Shown: positions 37,826-50,400 of the stretch, piece after piece
Position numbering within the stretch: position 1 is the first letter of the stretch
Layout: the number at the start of each line of letters is the position of its first letter
Assembly (NCBI GenBank): GCA_039720395.1
Contig: CM077824.1
Location: forward strand, 16,992,046 to 17,056,045
DNA length: 64,000 bases
Direction: 5' to 3'
Source of the DNA: Liquidambar formosana
Lineage: Eukaryota; Streptophyta; Magnoliopsida; Saxifragales; Altingiaceae
The notes under the pieces: model-generated
What the model saw: only the letters and a program-made list of their open reading frames with translations
Databases searched by the model: none
What the model was told of the DNA's origin: nothing
Made by a program: the position numbers and the translations under genes

Positions 37826-38904
37826 TCTATACTACCTATAAAAAGATGAATGAAAGAAAAACTTTTGATTGACTAATATACCCTTATTTTAATTTTTAAA
37901 TACAGAACTACCCACCCTTCTGCATATATAAGAAATATAGTAATATGGAAACTATAATTCTAAAACACATACCTTAATATATTCTAAAACACATATCTTA
38001 ATATATAAAACACAAATAGGAATTCAAAGGAAACCCTAAATCAAATACTCCATTTAATATTATACATATAATCCTAAAACACGTTGACTTTGTATCTCCC
38101 TCTTCCTCTCATTCTCTAGCAAATGAGAATGGCCTGTTAGAGGCACACCTACTTCCCAGCGCAGTCACAAACCAAATATCCACATCATGGAGACGATACA
38201 TGGAGACGATACCGGATCTCAAGGGACTGTTGCGTGAGTGTTTTATACTTTTATTATGTATTTCTTGAAATTTTGTGAGAATTCATATAATGCTGAATTT
38301 GTTTGTGGTTGGGGGTGGTTGTTTTCGAAAATTTTGGGTAGATTAGGAAAACCCTTGAATGTGTTTTGATTGTAACGTGGAAATTGTTAGAATGGGTCAT
38401 ATATGTATATGATAATTATTATTATTATTATTTTGCTTGAATTTGGTTGTAGATGGGAAGGGAGGGGCAAAAAGAAAAAGGAAAAAAATAAAAGAAATGA
38501 GGAAAAAAACTAAAATGAAAATCTCAATCTCCACTCTCTTTTCAATCTCTAAGTGAACAAAAAAAAAAATATAGATGATGATACCATCTAAAAATAAAAT
38601 TGAGAAAACAAATAAGAAAGAAAAATCATTCGAAACCACAAAACTCATAGTTGTGAGAAACTGTTCGTTAAGTTGAAAAAAACACAGAGGTAAAAAAAAA
38701 ATTAAAAAAAAAAAATACATACCTCAAGAGTTCCAACCGAAACCCAAAAAAGACGTACTCTGAATACCAAAAAGGGACCCAAATAAAAAAAATCAGTGAA
38801 AAAAAAAAAAAACTAAAATCTAACTTATTTTAGATTGATTAATACACATGTGATATAAAAAAAATTACATATCAACACGTGCAACGCACGTGTGCGCCAA
38901 CTAG
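37826..38904 (+). mobile_element. Non-autonomous Helitron, copy 2
   Basis: It starts TCTATACTACCTATAAAAAG directly after an A and ends CTAG directly before a T, the A|T insertion preference of Helitrons. The perfect hairpin CACGTGC-AAC-GCACGTG lies about 10 bp before the end. Ends match copy 1 at 32336–33338, same orientation. The interior contains a less AT-rich block (about 38095–38235) that may be captured host sequence. No transposition proteins. Confidence 0.88.
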
Positions 38905-39048
38905 TTATATCAAGTGTACCAATTTATAGGCCCTAGTAAGGGCCCAAGCAGGGTAGTCATTGGCTAGGCAGTAGACAACCAGCCTAGTTCAATTGTCTTG
39001 GGCTCTTGGCTCAATGTGGGGATGGGCTTGGAGCTGACAAACAATTTT

Positions 39049-39450
39049 GGAGGCCTCTATTGGCACCCCAAGACTTGTTTTTCACCCTTCACTTATTTTA
39101 CATTTCAAGGTTTTATGAAAAATATATAATAATTTCATAAAAACTGATTACGTATTCTATTAAAAAAAATCATTTTGAACTTTTTTTTAGAAGAAAGTTT
39201 TTCCAAAATCTATCGTTTAAATAAACTTTTTTTGCCATTTATAGTATTCGCTTCATAAATGACTAAAAAAATGTCCACTTAAACAATAGATTTTTGAAAA
39301 ACTTTATTCCAAAAAGTTGTTCAAAATAATGTTTTTTAATAGACATCACGATCAATTTTTATGGAAACCTTACATATTTTTCATAAAATCTTAAAATATA
39401 AAATAAGTGGGGGATAAAAAACAACTCTTTGGGTGCCAATAAAGATCTCC
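39049..39450. mobile_element. MITE family B, copy 1
   Basis: Inverted ends: left GGAGGCCTCTATTGGCACCC, right (complement) GGAGATCTTTATTGGCACCC. Similarity continues inward for about 80 bp through CACTTATTTTA and TTTTATGAAAAATAT. A related, more diverged copy is at 53683–53990. No coding capacity. Confidence 0.7.
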
Positions 39451-39631
39451 TTAGATAGGGTTAAGCCCACTTGATTTCTGGACCATACCCAACACTACGA
39501 AAATGATCAAGTAGGGACCGTCTTGAACGAGATCGCACGGCTCCAAGCCAATATATGGGAGAACCACTATCCAATGCATAGGGAGAACAACCGCAATACA
39601 TGTGCTAGTACAACCTACATCGGCCAATGGC

Positions 39632-39634
<3 letters not shown>

Positions 39635-39668
<34 letters not shown>
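39635..39668. repeat. (AT)n microsatellite
   Basis: About 17 AT units. Confidence 0.9.
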
Positions 39669-39670
<2 letters not shown>

Positions 39671-41764
39671 CTAGCAAAGACAGCATTTCCAGCTTTTATC
39701 TGGCCAGCCATCTCCTCTACCCAAGCACCAAATCGGTAGCGAATCAAAGGTTAGATTTAACACGCTCGCGTGTGACAACAAAAGGTGTTATTTCCTTCCT
39801 TTTAGTTGTTGCTACTCGAGGAACATTCCATAAAATATTCACAAACTTAAAAGGACTTCTTCGGTAGAGCATTTCTAAGAGGACTTTTCATTTTTACTCT
39901 ATTTGAAAAGGGGAGAAAAAAAAAAATTTAGGTAAAGAAGCTAAAAGCGCAATGTAAAATAAGAAACTCCCCAATCAAGATAGGATTCCAAAACCATCCT
40001 CTGTTTTTTTTCCTCATACAACTCTATTTATTTTTTTCCTACTTTAAAATAAGGAAGACGAGAGCTTTCTAAATGTGAAGAGCCTCAAGGGGACTCTTTA
40101 GAGCCTGACAAAAAGGACGAATTGGAGATACTTTCGACATAATTGAATAGAGGCAATTAAGTAGCATATAAAATTATCGTCATACTCTAAAAGTCACATA
40201 GGAGATGTTGTCACTCTCTATTTTGACTAGAAGGGTAAAATAAAATAAAAATTCTTGGAGATGCTCTATAAGTGATAGTTCAAACTAAAAATTTCGATTT
40301 CGATTTTGATTTTTTATAATTATATTTTGATTTTTGATTCGCTTTTAAACTAGTCCCCGATTTTTTTTTTTATTTTTATTTTTTTTATATCATAAGAATT
40401 TTATTTCTCACTTTTACAGGTAGGAATTGTCAATTCCGCTTAAATTTATGAGATTGTATCAAATTATCAATTGAGATTCGCTTTTTTTCCCCCAAAAAAT
40501 TAACTTTTACGACCATTTGTTAAAAAGCAATTAGTTTATACTGAAAAGTAGTTGTAAATATTTGAAGGCATTTTTGTCATTCAAAAAATCGGGGACTAGT
40601 TTAAATATATTATTTTTGGCCTAAAACAGCTGAAAATGACACACACACACACACAAGAAACATGAGATTATTTTGATAAATAGATTTTATTAGTAAAAAA
40701 TAAATGTGAAAGTAAGAATTCTTTTGAAGCTTCAAGGTCATCCGAAAAACGAAAGTAATCTTAATTCTTAAAATTTAAACTTTCAAGATTTAAATTTTCG
40801 AAGAATTTAAATTCTAAGCAAATGAATAGGTCTGATGAAATCTAATCCTCTAGAATGGAAATCCATATAGATCCAAAAATATTATATATAAATAAATAAT
40901 AATAATAATTATTGTTTCCACTAAATTTGAAGGGAGAAAAATTTTATGATAGTCAAAGCATTACGTGCATGACACACACCAATCAACGCACACCGTCACG
41001 GCTGATGGTAGCAGTCCTCTCTGAGAGGTGATCCAATCTTCCCAGCAAGGGCAAACTACAGGTGGACGGTCAATATCTTGAGGGCTCACCTTCTGTACCC
41101 TAATAATGCAAGTCAACCACCAAAAAAAAAAAAAAAAATGCAGGCAGACCATTACTCACAGCCCTTGTATAGGGAGAGTTCCAAGGTGGATCCTTCCCCA
41201 TATCACTTTTGTAATCAGCAATCATGGGAGATGGAAGAAGGTTCCATTGCCTGCATTTGACTTCAAATGTCTAAGGATTGAACTGTATAGAATATTAATC
41301 ACACCAGATTTGCAGGGATACTATGCTAATTAAAAATACCCAAACACGGACTCTCACATATCAAGAGGTAATTTATAATCCTTTAAGTGAATCTTTCAGA
41401 TGGATTATTATGATGATGATGTGTCCTCCGACTGTGATGAACATATTCTCGCGACGCGTTGCGCACATGCTGACCCCATGATAATAGTTCTGATGGTCCA
41501 ACTTTGGAATTCTAACCTCAAAAGTAAACTTAGCCGGGAAATCACAACCATCGATTTCATAGATTGATCAAAATGAATCAGTTCATGGAATGGTTATGAC
41601 AACCGAATTGGTTGACTTTCAGAAGATTATCTTCCTTTGACTTGACTTGATCCAATGATCACATTGCTTCATTTCTATACGTATCAACACCGAATTATCT
41701 GATAACAAACGAAACTAATAAATTCTCAGGTCTCTAGTCAAATCTTACACACACACACTAATCA
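39669..41764. other. Intergenic and CYP718 5' flank
   Basis: Contains an inverted-repeat element (listed separately), a CA microsatellite (about 40638–40653) and TTGAC W-box-like motifs near 41610 and 41638. I saw no clear TATA box for the P450 gene. Confidence 0.45.
40344..40605. repeat. 262-bp segment bounded by a perfect 23-bp inverted repeat
   Basis: The left arm (40344–40366, containing ACTAGTCCCCGATTTTT) and right arm (40583–40605) are exact complements. Both arms end outward in TTTAAA. It could be a small transposon with TTAA-type target sites, or a chance foldback. Confidence 0.6.
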
Positions 41765-44043
41765 ATGGCTGAAATAAGCAGTGTTCTAGTCCCTGGTGTT
41801 CTCTCTTTCAGCTGCATTGTTCTCCATCATGTTCTTGATGCACAAGAGAAACATTAGGAACAAAAACAAGGAGAAACTACCACCAGGAGAAATGGGACTT
41901 CCTTGGATTGGTGAAACAATGGAGTTCTACAAAGCCCAACGAAAAAACAGGTTGTTTGAGGAATTTGTTCAACCCCGTGTTGCAAAATACGGAAAAGTAT
42001 TCAAAACAAGGCTAATGGGATCACCAACAGTGGTGGTAAATGGAGCTGAGGCTAATCGGTTCTTCTTGTCGAATGAGTTCAAGTTGGTGATAAGCTCATG
42101 GCCGTCTACATCAGTTCAGCTCATGGGCAAGGACTCCATCATGGAAAAACAAGGGGAGCAGCACAGGTGCATTCGGGGGCTTATAGCCACAAGCCTTAGC
42201 TATGCTGGGCTTGAGGCATTAGTGCCCAAAATGTGTAACACAGTTCAGTTGCACCTAGACAAAAAATGGCATGGCCAAGACAAGATTAGCCTCTATCGTT
42301 CTACAAAATTTTTGACATTTACCATAGTGTTTGAGTGCTTGCTAGGAATCAATGTGGAGCCAGGAGTGTTGGGAACTTTCGAAAGAGTACTGGAAGGAGT
42401 TTTTGCTCTACCAGTTAAGTTTCCTGGCTCTAGCTTTTCAAGGGCAAAGACAGGCAAGGCTGGAGATAGAAAAGATGTTAGTTGACATAGTGAGAAAGAA
42501 GAGAAAGGAGATGGAAGGCAGGTTGGAAGGAGGAGAGGAGGAAGGGATGTTGATGTCACGGCTGGTAGCCGGGCTCATTCGAGGGGAGATTAGCGAGGAG
42601 GAGGTTGTCGATAACGTGGTTTTGCTAATATTTGCAGCTCACGACACAACTTCTTTTGCCATTTCCATGACATTTAGGATGTTGGCTGACCACCCAAACT
42701 GCTATTCTCTCCTACTTCAAGGTACTCATTTAAGCTTTCATGCTGCCCAAACTCACCTTTGTTAAGAACTAACATCAAACCATAGGCATAAAAATATGTT
42801 CATAAATTCCTACTCATTCAAAGTTTTTTCATCTCTTGCCAGAACACACTGACATAGTGAGCAACAAAAGACTCGGTGAGAATTTAACAATGGAAGACAT
42901 TAAGAAGCTGAAGTATACCTGGCAAGTTGCTCGAGAAAGCATGCGGCTGTTCCCTCCAATATTTGGCTCTTACAGGAAAGCAATTGCTGACATTGAATAT
43001 GAAGGATTCACCATTCCCAGAGGATGGAAGGTGCTGCTTCTATCATAATTCATCCTTCTTAACAGATAAGAGTTAGTTCAAAAATAACTAAGCTGTCCTA
43101 TTATCTCAACAAATTCTAGTTGTGTTCTTTCCTAATCAGTGAAACTCTAAACTCTATGGAAAACAAAGTCTAAGGACCTGTTTGAGTGTCCAATTCAAAA
43201 TTAAACAGTTAAACAAATTTTAGATAGTATTGAAGGCACAAAATCCATCTCCTTGAATTGACAAATAAAGAAATGACAGTCATCATCACAAAAAAGAGGT
43301 GGAAATTCAAAATAGTGGCATTTGTTGAATTGTTTAATTTCAAATTGAATACTTAAACAGGCCCTAAATCAACTGCCTGGTTTCTAGACTCTATCGGAGT
43401 TCTAAAGGATAGCTTCTGTAAACTTAGTAGGTTGAACAAGGATTAGCATAGCCCAGGCTCGGAGTAGTGAACAATACATATGTTTACTAATGCAAAGTTG
43501 GCATCCGTTTATGCAATATGTCAATGGAATGCAATAAAGTGAAAAATCAGTGGACTGTCCAAGATGGTTCAATCAATTCAACTTTGTATGAACTATCAAT
43601 CATCGGAAGCATAGGCAACTTGAAGCAACTTAAAGACTCGAGTCAGACTTAATTAGAAGGATTAAGAAATTAGATTGGAATCCCAGTAAAGCCTATACAC
43701 GATACTGTATGATATCTTAAAGCTCATGTTTTGTGGTTGTAAGCAGGTGCTGTGGACGGCATACGGAACACATTACAATGCAGAGTATTTCCAAGATCCT
43801 CTGAGTTTCAATCCTAGTAGGTTTGAGGAGACTATCCCACCATATGTTTTTGTTCCCTTTGGAGGAGGGCCGAGGGTGTGTGCAGGGTACCAACTGGCTA
43901 AGTTAAACATCCTAATCTTTGTGCATTTCGTCATAACTCATTATGACTGGTCCTTGGTCTATCCTGACGAGCCAATAACCGTCGATCCCCTTCCATTCCC
44001 TGCTCATGGAATGCCTATCAAAATTTCATCTAAGTTGTTATAA
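41765..44043 (+). CDS. CYP718: Cytochrome P450, CYP718 type (CYP85 clan); two apparent +1 frameshifts
   Basis: Membrane-bound monooxygenase; the substrate of CYP718 is unknown to me, though related CYP716/CYP85-clan enzymes act on triterpenoids and steroids. Exons: 41765–42721, 42843–43030 and 43747–44043, with GT–AG introns in phases 1 and 0. Corrected length is about 479 aa. Motifs: proline hinge LPPGEMGLPWIGE, I-helix AAHDTTS, K-helix E-S-M-R, PSRF, and heme loop FGGGPRVCAG. An extra base near 41795 separates the ATG at 41765 from the main frame (a TAG lies upstream in that frame). A second near 42455 truncates the frame at KDVS. Removing both bases restores exact intron phase, which supports real exons plus insertion errors. 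Adjacent to PDF1 as in Arabidopsis. CYP716 is the main alternative. Confidence 0.9.
43174..43364. mobile_element. Tourist-like MITE in CYP718 intron 2
   Basis: Ends GGACCTGTTTGAGTGTCCAA and, at the right, CTTAAACAGGCCC. Both sides are flanked by TAA (43171–43173 and 43365–43367), the 3-bp target duplication of PIF/Harbinger elements. The 191-bp body is related to the 30913–31333 element. Confidence 0.85.
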
Positions 44044-45540
44044 AGCCACAAAGCATGTTGGGATTTATATGCTTCATGGGCATCTACTTCACAGTGTATA
44101 TGTCTTTTCCATTTCTTTCAAGAAGTGTGCATTAGCTATCTTAATGAATTAAACATTAGCCTACACTATCTGGGTTTTGCTACTAACATCTATGCATTCA
44201 CATGAAGACTGTAAGATGATTCACAGGATGAAAGAGCATTCACCGTGGGAACAACTCAAAACACAAAAATGATAACTGGCAAGCCTTTTACATTTTCAAA
44301 CGAACATCAGGGCACCCATTTTTGGCAGTGTCATGCTGGCGTATTACATGTTAGCGAACTTCAGAGTTCCAGGATCTGTGAGACACGAAATTAAAGGGAA
44401 AAAAAAACAAAAATCCAAGAAAAACAGTCAACACACAGATTTACATGGTTCACCCAAACTTGTGCTACGTGTATGAAGCTGCTGCAATTTCACTATTTCT
44501 TGGAGAACAATACAAAGTGGTGTTACAATACAAAACCCTAAAAGAAGCGTCTATTTATATAACCCACAAACCGCGTCAAAGTTACCAAGATGGGCCCCAA
44601 AAAATTGATTAATAAACAGGAAATTGGAAACTTTCAGGTTATACCACATGAATCAGACCCCATTATGATAAAAACAAGGAGAATAAGCTGTTAAATTTAG
44701 ATTTGTCATTCAGAATTAAAATCCAACATATCTGCTTTATATTTCAAAGTTCAGAATTCGTTACAACTGTTAAAATGAGTAATAGATTAAGATGTATCAC
44801 TCAGAAATAAAATCCACTATACCTGCTTTCAATTTGAAAAGTTCAGAATTTATCACAACATTTATAACAAGAATTAGAGGTTATCAAGATGACCTATCAT
44901 TAACTGCCCAAGCCTTCACTTTTAATTGAGCTCTACACCTAATTTCTTGTTCTATTTATATGAAAAACTTTAGCATGATTTACGTTCCAAGCAAACCAGA
45001 CACACCAATGCAAGCATACTGTTTGAACCTTCAAATCCATTAATAGTGGGTTCCTATTGTTCAAAAATTTAATCTCGTGGATGTTGAATTGTGAAAAGAA
45101 TTGAACCCAAATCCTAAGAACTCTAGATGCACCCTACACCTCATGCACATGGCCTGAAGATGAAAGACAAAGGGGAAAAAAAGGTGTCCATCATGGATAT
45201 CAACATAATTAAAGACAGGATGACTGATAAATTTGGACATTGTGATCTATACCATGTTAAGTTATATTATATGTAGCACAATATTTTAAAAAACACTAAA
45301 GAAAGTCTTCAGTTATAATGGTCTAAAATCATCTACTTATATTGATTTTGAACATCAAAAACCTCCTTCATGGGGCCAATCCTGTGTCTAGTTTTGCATC
45401 TCTTAATATGCACCATATTTGTGTCGGATGACTTCACAACTTCTGCTAGGTTTTTTTAAAAATTTTCTTTTTCTCCGTCAGGTAAAAACTTTATTAAATA
45501 ACAAAAAAGGCAAAAAACCATGTACATGAAACATATAAAT
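44044..45540. other. CYP718 3' flank and repeat remnants, no gene seen
   Basis: After a probable 3' UTR, about 44320–44640 contains GATTTACATGGTTCACCC and nearby blocks that resemble dispersed plant repeats. The rest is AT-rich with no recognised coding content. Confidence 0.45.
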
Positions 45541-45559
45541 GCAAAAAAAGAAAAGAAAA

Positions 45560-46830
45560 AAAAAAAAAAAAAAAGAAAGAAAGAAAAGGAAAGCATCACT
45601 TCAGAGCATGAGTATCCCAAAAAAGAGCAAACAAGTTTCCCAATCTAAGACGACTCCAAATCCACTGGAGATGCTTCAATATCATAAAAAATTCTATTAT
45701 TTTTTTCTTTCTAGATACACCAAAACAAACCATGCGGCATGCGGAACCACTTTCCAAACCCTTTTTATCTCCCCACATACAATGAATACAAAAAACCAAA
45801 AAATCCACACCCTTGAACAGTGAAAGAAAATATGACTTACTGATTCTATTTCCTCGCACATGACACATCTATTTGGGATTGCCCAAATTATGCTAATAAA
45901 TTATCAATGGTTAAGCATTTATCATTAGTCGCCAACCACACAAAAAGACAACCTTAGAGAGAGCCAAATCAATCCAAATGTTCTTAGTGAGGATGAAAGA
46001 CACCCAATTATTAGTCAACACTTCATAGCAAAATTTCACTGTGAAAGGGCCATTAGAGTTAGAATTCCAAACTAAAGCATCATCTTCTCCCATACAAATC
46101 TCCATCTTATGAAGCTTTTGAAATTAATTCAGTATACTTTCCAATTCCCAATCATGAAAATGTCTAACAAAACTGACATTCCAAAGCAAGCTTCCCCCTC
46201 CCACAACGCGTGATCTTTTACCCATGCATCCTTATTTTCTGCAATCCCGAATAAATAAGGGAATTCCTCTCCCTTTGTTCACAACCCTCCATCTTCTACA
46301 CCATACTTCCAAACCACCACCTCTCTCCAAAGGCGTCCAGATTTGCTGTTGGGGTGCCAAAAGCCAGCGCCTTGCTGGGGTTGCACAAGATTGCGACACT
46401 AAAGTGTGGAAAGCCAGGAAGGGCATCCAACAAAAACTGGTACACTTATTCCCCAACCTCTGTCCAATTCCTCACAATACAAAAGAGAGGAATTCCTTCA
46501 AAAGATTTGTCTACTGAAGCCCACAAGGAAGCGAGAAAGCACACCATATCCCAAATTCCATCCATCTCCTCATACAAATCCTTAAAAATAATAGCATTCC
46601 GTTCAATCCAAATCACCCATAAAATTGCCAAAACTGCACCGCTTCACAAGAGCCTTATCGCTCTTGGAGCGACCAAAACCTTTGAAATCCACTTCAAGCA
46701 AGACAGCAATTGGCTTTGGTCTAACCCAACTTAAATCAGCAAGGACAAAAATATGCTGCCATAGCTCAATTGTGATCTCACAGTGAAGAATTATTTCAAT
46801 GAACCGGTAAACCATTCTCATGAATCCCAT
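45560..46830 (-). pseudogene. Degenerate LINE (L1-type) reverse-transcriptase 3' region fragments
   Basis: Several broken minus-strand frames read as the C-terminal zinc-binding and tail region of plant non-LTR retrotransposon polyproteins. Examples are FIEIILHCEITIELWQHIF and WVIWIERNAIIFKD at 46830–46440, LVWNSNSNGPFTVKFCYEVL at 46105–45911, and a second region of HCMWGDKKG type at 45868–45596. The order is not that of one element: a tail (46440–46830) precedes a zinc-binding segment (45911–46105), so two fragments or a rearrangement are involved. Many stops; inactive. Confidence 0.75.
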
Positions 46831-47436
46831 ATTTGTAAGAAAAATATTTCTAATTCATTGACATTTTGAAGATCTTCAAAGCTGCAGATTTTTGTGCCAA
46901 GAAACATACACGAATATTCCAACAAAATGAAATCCACACAAGACAATTGCTGACTTCCAGATGACTAAAAAAAATCCATCTTTTTACTCTCCTAAAAAAG
47001 GAAAATGTTTTGCTCATAGTTATAGCAATCTATATGACCTTCAAAATGTAACATTCCCTTTGTAAGTAATTGTAATACTTCTAAATGATAAATGAGTGGC
47101 TGCAATAAAAAATAACAAATCTTCCCAGTTGCAAAGCTGAAAACCAGACTATGCAAGCATACACAATTTTCAGTCAGCTAGGAAGGGCACTCCATCTACA
47201 GAAAAGAGGGAGCACTCCAATGGTTTGCCATCCACAGTTTCCTTTTCTGTGTCTAACCTTTCTTTCTGAATCTTTCAACACTGGTTTTTGGTCAAAATTA
47301 CAAAAATTCAAAATTGAAAATCATAATAATAATAATAATAATAACCTTCACGTGGTTCCCATAAATAAAGAAATAACCATAGAGGTCAAATCATACTTAA
47401 AGAAATAATTGATTTCACATATATCCAAAATATTTC

Positions 47437-50400
47437 TTACAGAGGTGGTAAATCTTTCACACACTGCAAGGCATCTGGCAAAAGACTGTGACTTGTTGGC
47501 ATCAACCCTCTCCTATTCCATCTCTTCACAAGAAAGGCTTCTAGTATCCTCACCTGTAAGCATTCATTCCATTACAATCCATCAAGTTTTAGTATAAAGA
47601 GACACAGACCTACAACTCAAATACCACAATAAATAATAAATAAATAAATAAATAAAATAAAATGAAAAGAAGAAGAAGCAAAAGTTACACAAAAAAGGGA
47701 AGTGACCAGTTAGGCAACATGGTAAAAAACAGATCTAATTTTGACCAACTGTTTTATCTGTTGTTTATGAGTTCCAGGAATACCTACTTGTGCTATAACA
47801 TTTTTACAATAATATGAACTTGTTAGATTTTCAACCTAACCAATACAATTATATTAGTTCCAAGAATATCTACTTGTGGTATACATCCCACCAATCCCAT
47901 TCTACTTCCCTTACTGCCCTCTCACAAGGGGTGGGCCCCATGTGAGTCCCACCCCTTGTGAGGAGGCAGTGGGAATATCAGCATTATGCATGTGTAATAA
48001 AATCACCCAAAGTGCTGTTAAACCAATATGGACCCATTCCAAACCAAAACACAGTAGAATGATTTCCATTTCTCTTGGATGAGAAAACATCTGTCAGTCT
48101 ATGTAATCCCTCCATCCCACAGAGATAGGCCATTTTTTCTACATTTTTTGTCCCAAAATGTTTGTCCACTTTGAAAAGTCAAATCATTAATTTTTTGAAC
48201 TTTCCTATACTACCCTTTGTTATTTCAATAATTACTTTCAACACAAAACCCAATACCAAGTAGAAGAGGGTACTATTGGAAAGATAAAGTTTAATAGGTG
48301 ATGAGTCAATGTAATTATGGCTTTTCTTAAACTACATGTTTTGTCAAAGATGGCCTATCTTTGTGGGACAGAGGGAGTAATATACAAAAAGGACATGGAA
48401 ATGCATTGAATTTGTTGGGGTTAGTTTCTCACACTTTTAATTGCTCTCTTACCCACCATACATGTTGCATCTGTATGTATACCTGTTCCAGGTTTAGGCT
48501 GGGAAGTATCTAAAATATAATTAATTGATTCTCTTTTCCCTTTTCTGTGGCACTTGAATAATTATTAGAAGAGAAGGCTGATATTTTGCAATTTCAACTC
48601 CAATCATCTTTCATTTTTCTTCTATTAGTAAAAGAGGATTAATCAAACCAATGATAGAAAAAACAAGAAGACAAAAGACCACGGAATCACATTTCATCTT
48701 CTTAATATAGATGATCTGAGAACACGAAAAAAAAGCCTTCTAAAGCAGGGGATGGGATAAAGTTTACAAAACCACTAGAGTTGTGTCAATGTATGTCACC
48801 GAGTACTGAAATAAAATTACTTACAGAGGTACAATGATTTCTCAATATCCGCTCATGATTGAAAATACTGTACCTGACTCCACCAAGGTAATTATCTTGA
48901 AAATCTTTAGATCTGTATAAATCCTCTCACAATTCTGCTCTACTAGAGCAATATCTTCTGAAAAATCAAGGCTTATCACGTCTTTTCTCACAGCCTCGAT
49001 CGACATTCTTTTTGCATTCTTCTTATCTTTATACTACTTTCAACTTGAACCATAAGAAGCCCCAGTTGGTACTATCTCCAACTTCTTACAAATGCATCCA
49101 TTTCTAAGTCTATACTTTTTTGTCTTGGCACCCATCCATCTCAACATAGTTTTCAAGCTACACTCACCCCATGTTTGATAGTGGGGGAATGGGGAGGGAT
49201 TGAGGTAATTGGGTGTGTTTGGTAGAAGGGAAGGATGGAAAGGGGAGGGAGGACTGGGCATCCCTCCTTTCCACTTTTTCTCATCCCCCAATTTTGAGGG
49301 GAAAAGGGAAAGAAAAGAGGGCTTTTGGGTTAAAATGACACATTTACCCTTCAATTAATGCTTATAATAAATTGTTCATTACTACTATATATGTGAGGGC
49401 AAAATAGTAAAATAGTGTTCATTCTTTCCCCTCCTTCCTTAATACCAAACACAAGAATGAAGGAAACTATTTTTCCATCCATCCTTCATCCATCTTACCA
49501 AACACATAGGAAGGAAAAATGGTATCCTTCCCACCTTTCCTTCCACCTTTCTCTCCTTCCTACCAAACATAGTATGATAGTATTAGTTTATGAGATCCTA
49601 AACTATTTTATTAAGATTCAAACAGAAAGCCTTATAAATCAAGGGGGTAGGCTCGACAACCCACTAAACAAATTGCAATCATGTGAATATAATTCATTGC
49701 ATAATGCATACAGAACTATGACAAGCAAGTACTGCAGAACGATTCCCAGGGTCAATATTTTGTAAATCAACACGGATTCTTTCTCTAATGCCATTGAAGT
49801 ATTAAGCTTCATGGGACTATGGAACAAGTTTTCTTAAGAGTTGGAACCCTCTTTTCATTGTTTTCTCAAATTTTAAGTTCAGATTGTACTATTCCTTTAT
49901 TGGTCACTGTGAGGTTACTTAGATTGCATAAAAAGGAAATGAAGTTAAAGGAAAAACCAACCTGCTTTACGATCAGAGGCTCCCCCGAAAGGGTCAACGG
50001 TTCAGTTAAAATAGTTAGAAAACCATTCCGATTCCCATATACAATGTCGATGAAGCGTCGATCACCCACCTGTCATAGAAATAATTATTTCTATCTGTTA
50101 TATGCAAAATTCAGACCCAAACCGACCCCCCACACACACACACAAAAAGAGAAAAAGAGAGAGAGAGAGAGAGAGAGAGAGGGGAGGGGGGGGGGGCGAG
50201 CACATTTTGAGTAGAACTACTAATCCTAACCTACCATGATAAGTTGCGAGGATGCACAGCCAAAGTGTTTTTCAATTTCTTCAGCCGTTCCAGCTGGCTT
50301 CTTCATCCCTGAAGTTTAACATACATATATTTAGAGTCAAAGCAGGATAAAGTATTCAAATTTGGCATAATTTAACAATGAAACATTGTTCTAACTTCTA

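Noticed and set aside
45539..46734. Plus-strand open frames at 45539–45823, 46224–46517 and 46354–46734
   Set aside because: Low-complexity (poly-Lys) or antisense to LINE fragments.
49415..50214. Plus-strand frames of 116 and 131 aa
   Set aside because: They lie across a MITE and PGPP1 exon 4 in antisense, ending in GA repeats.
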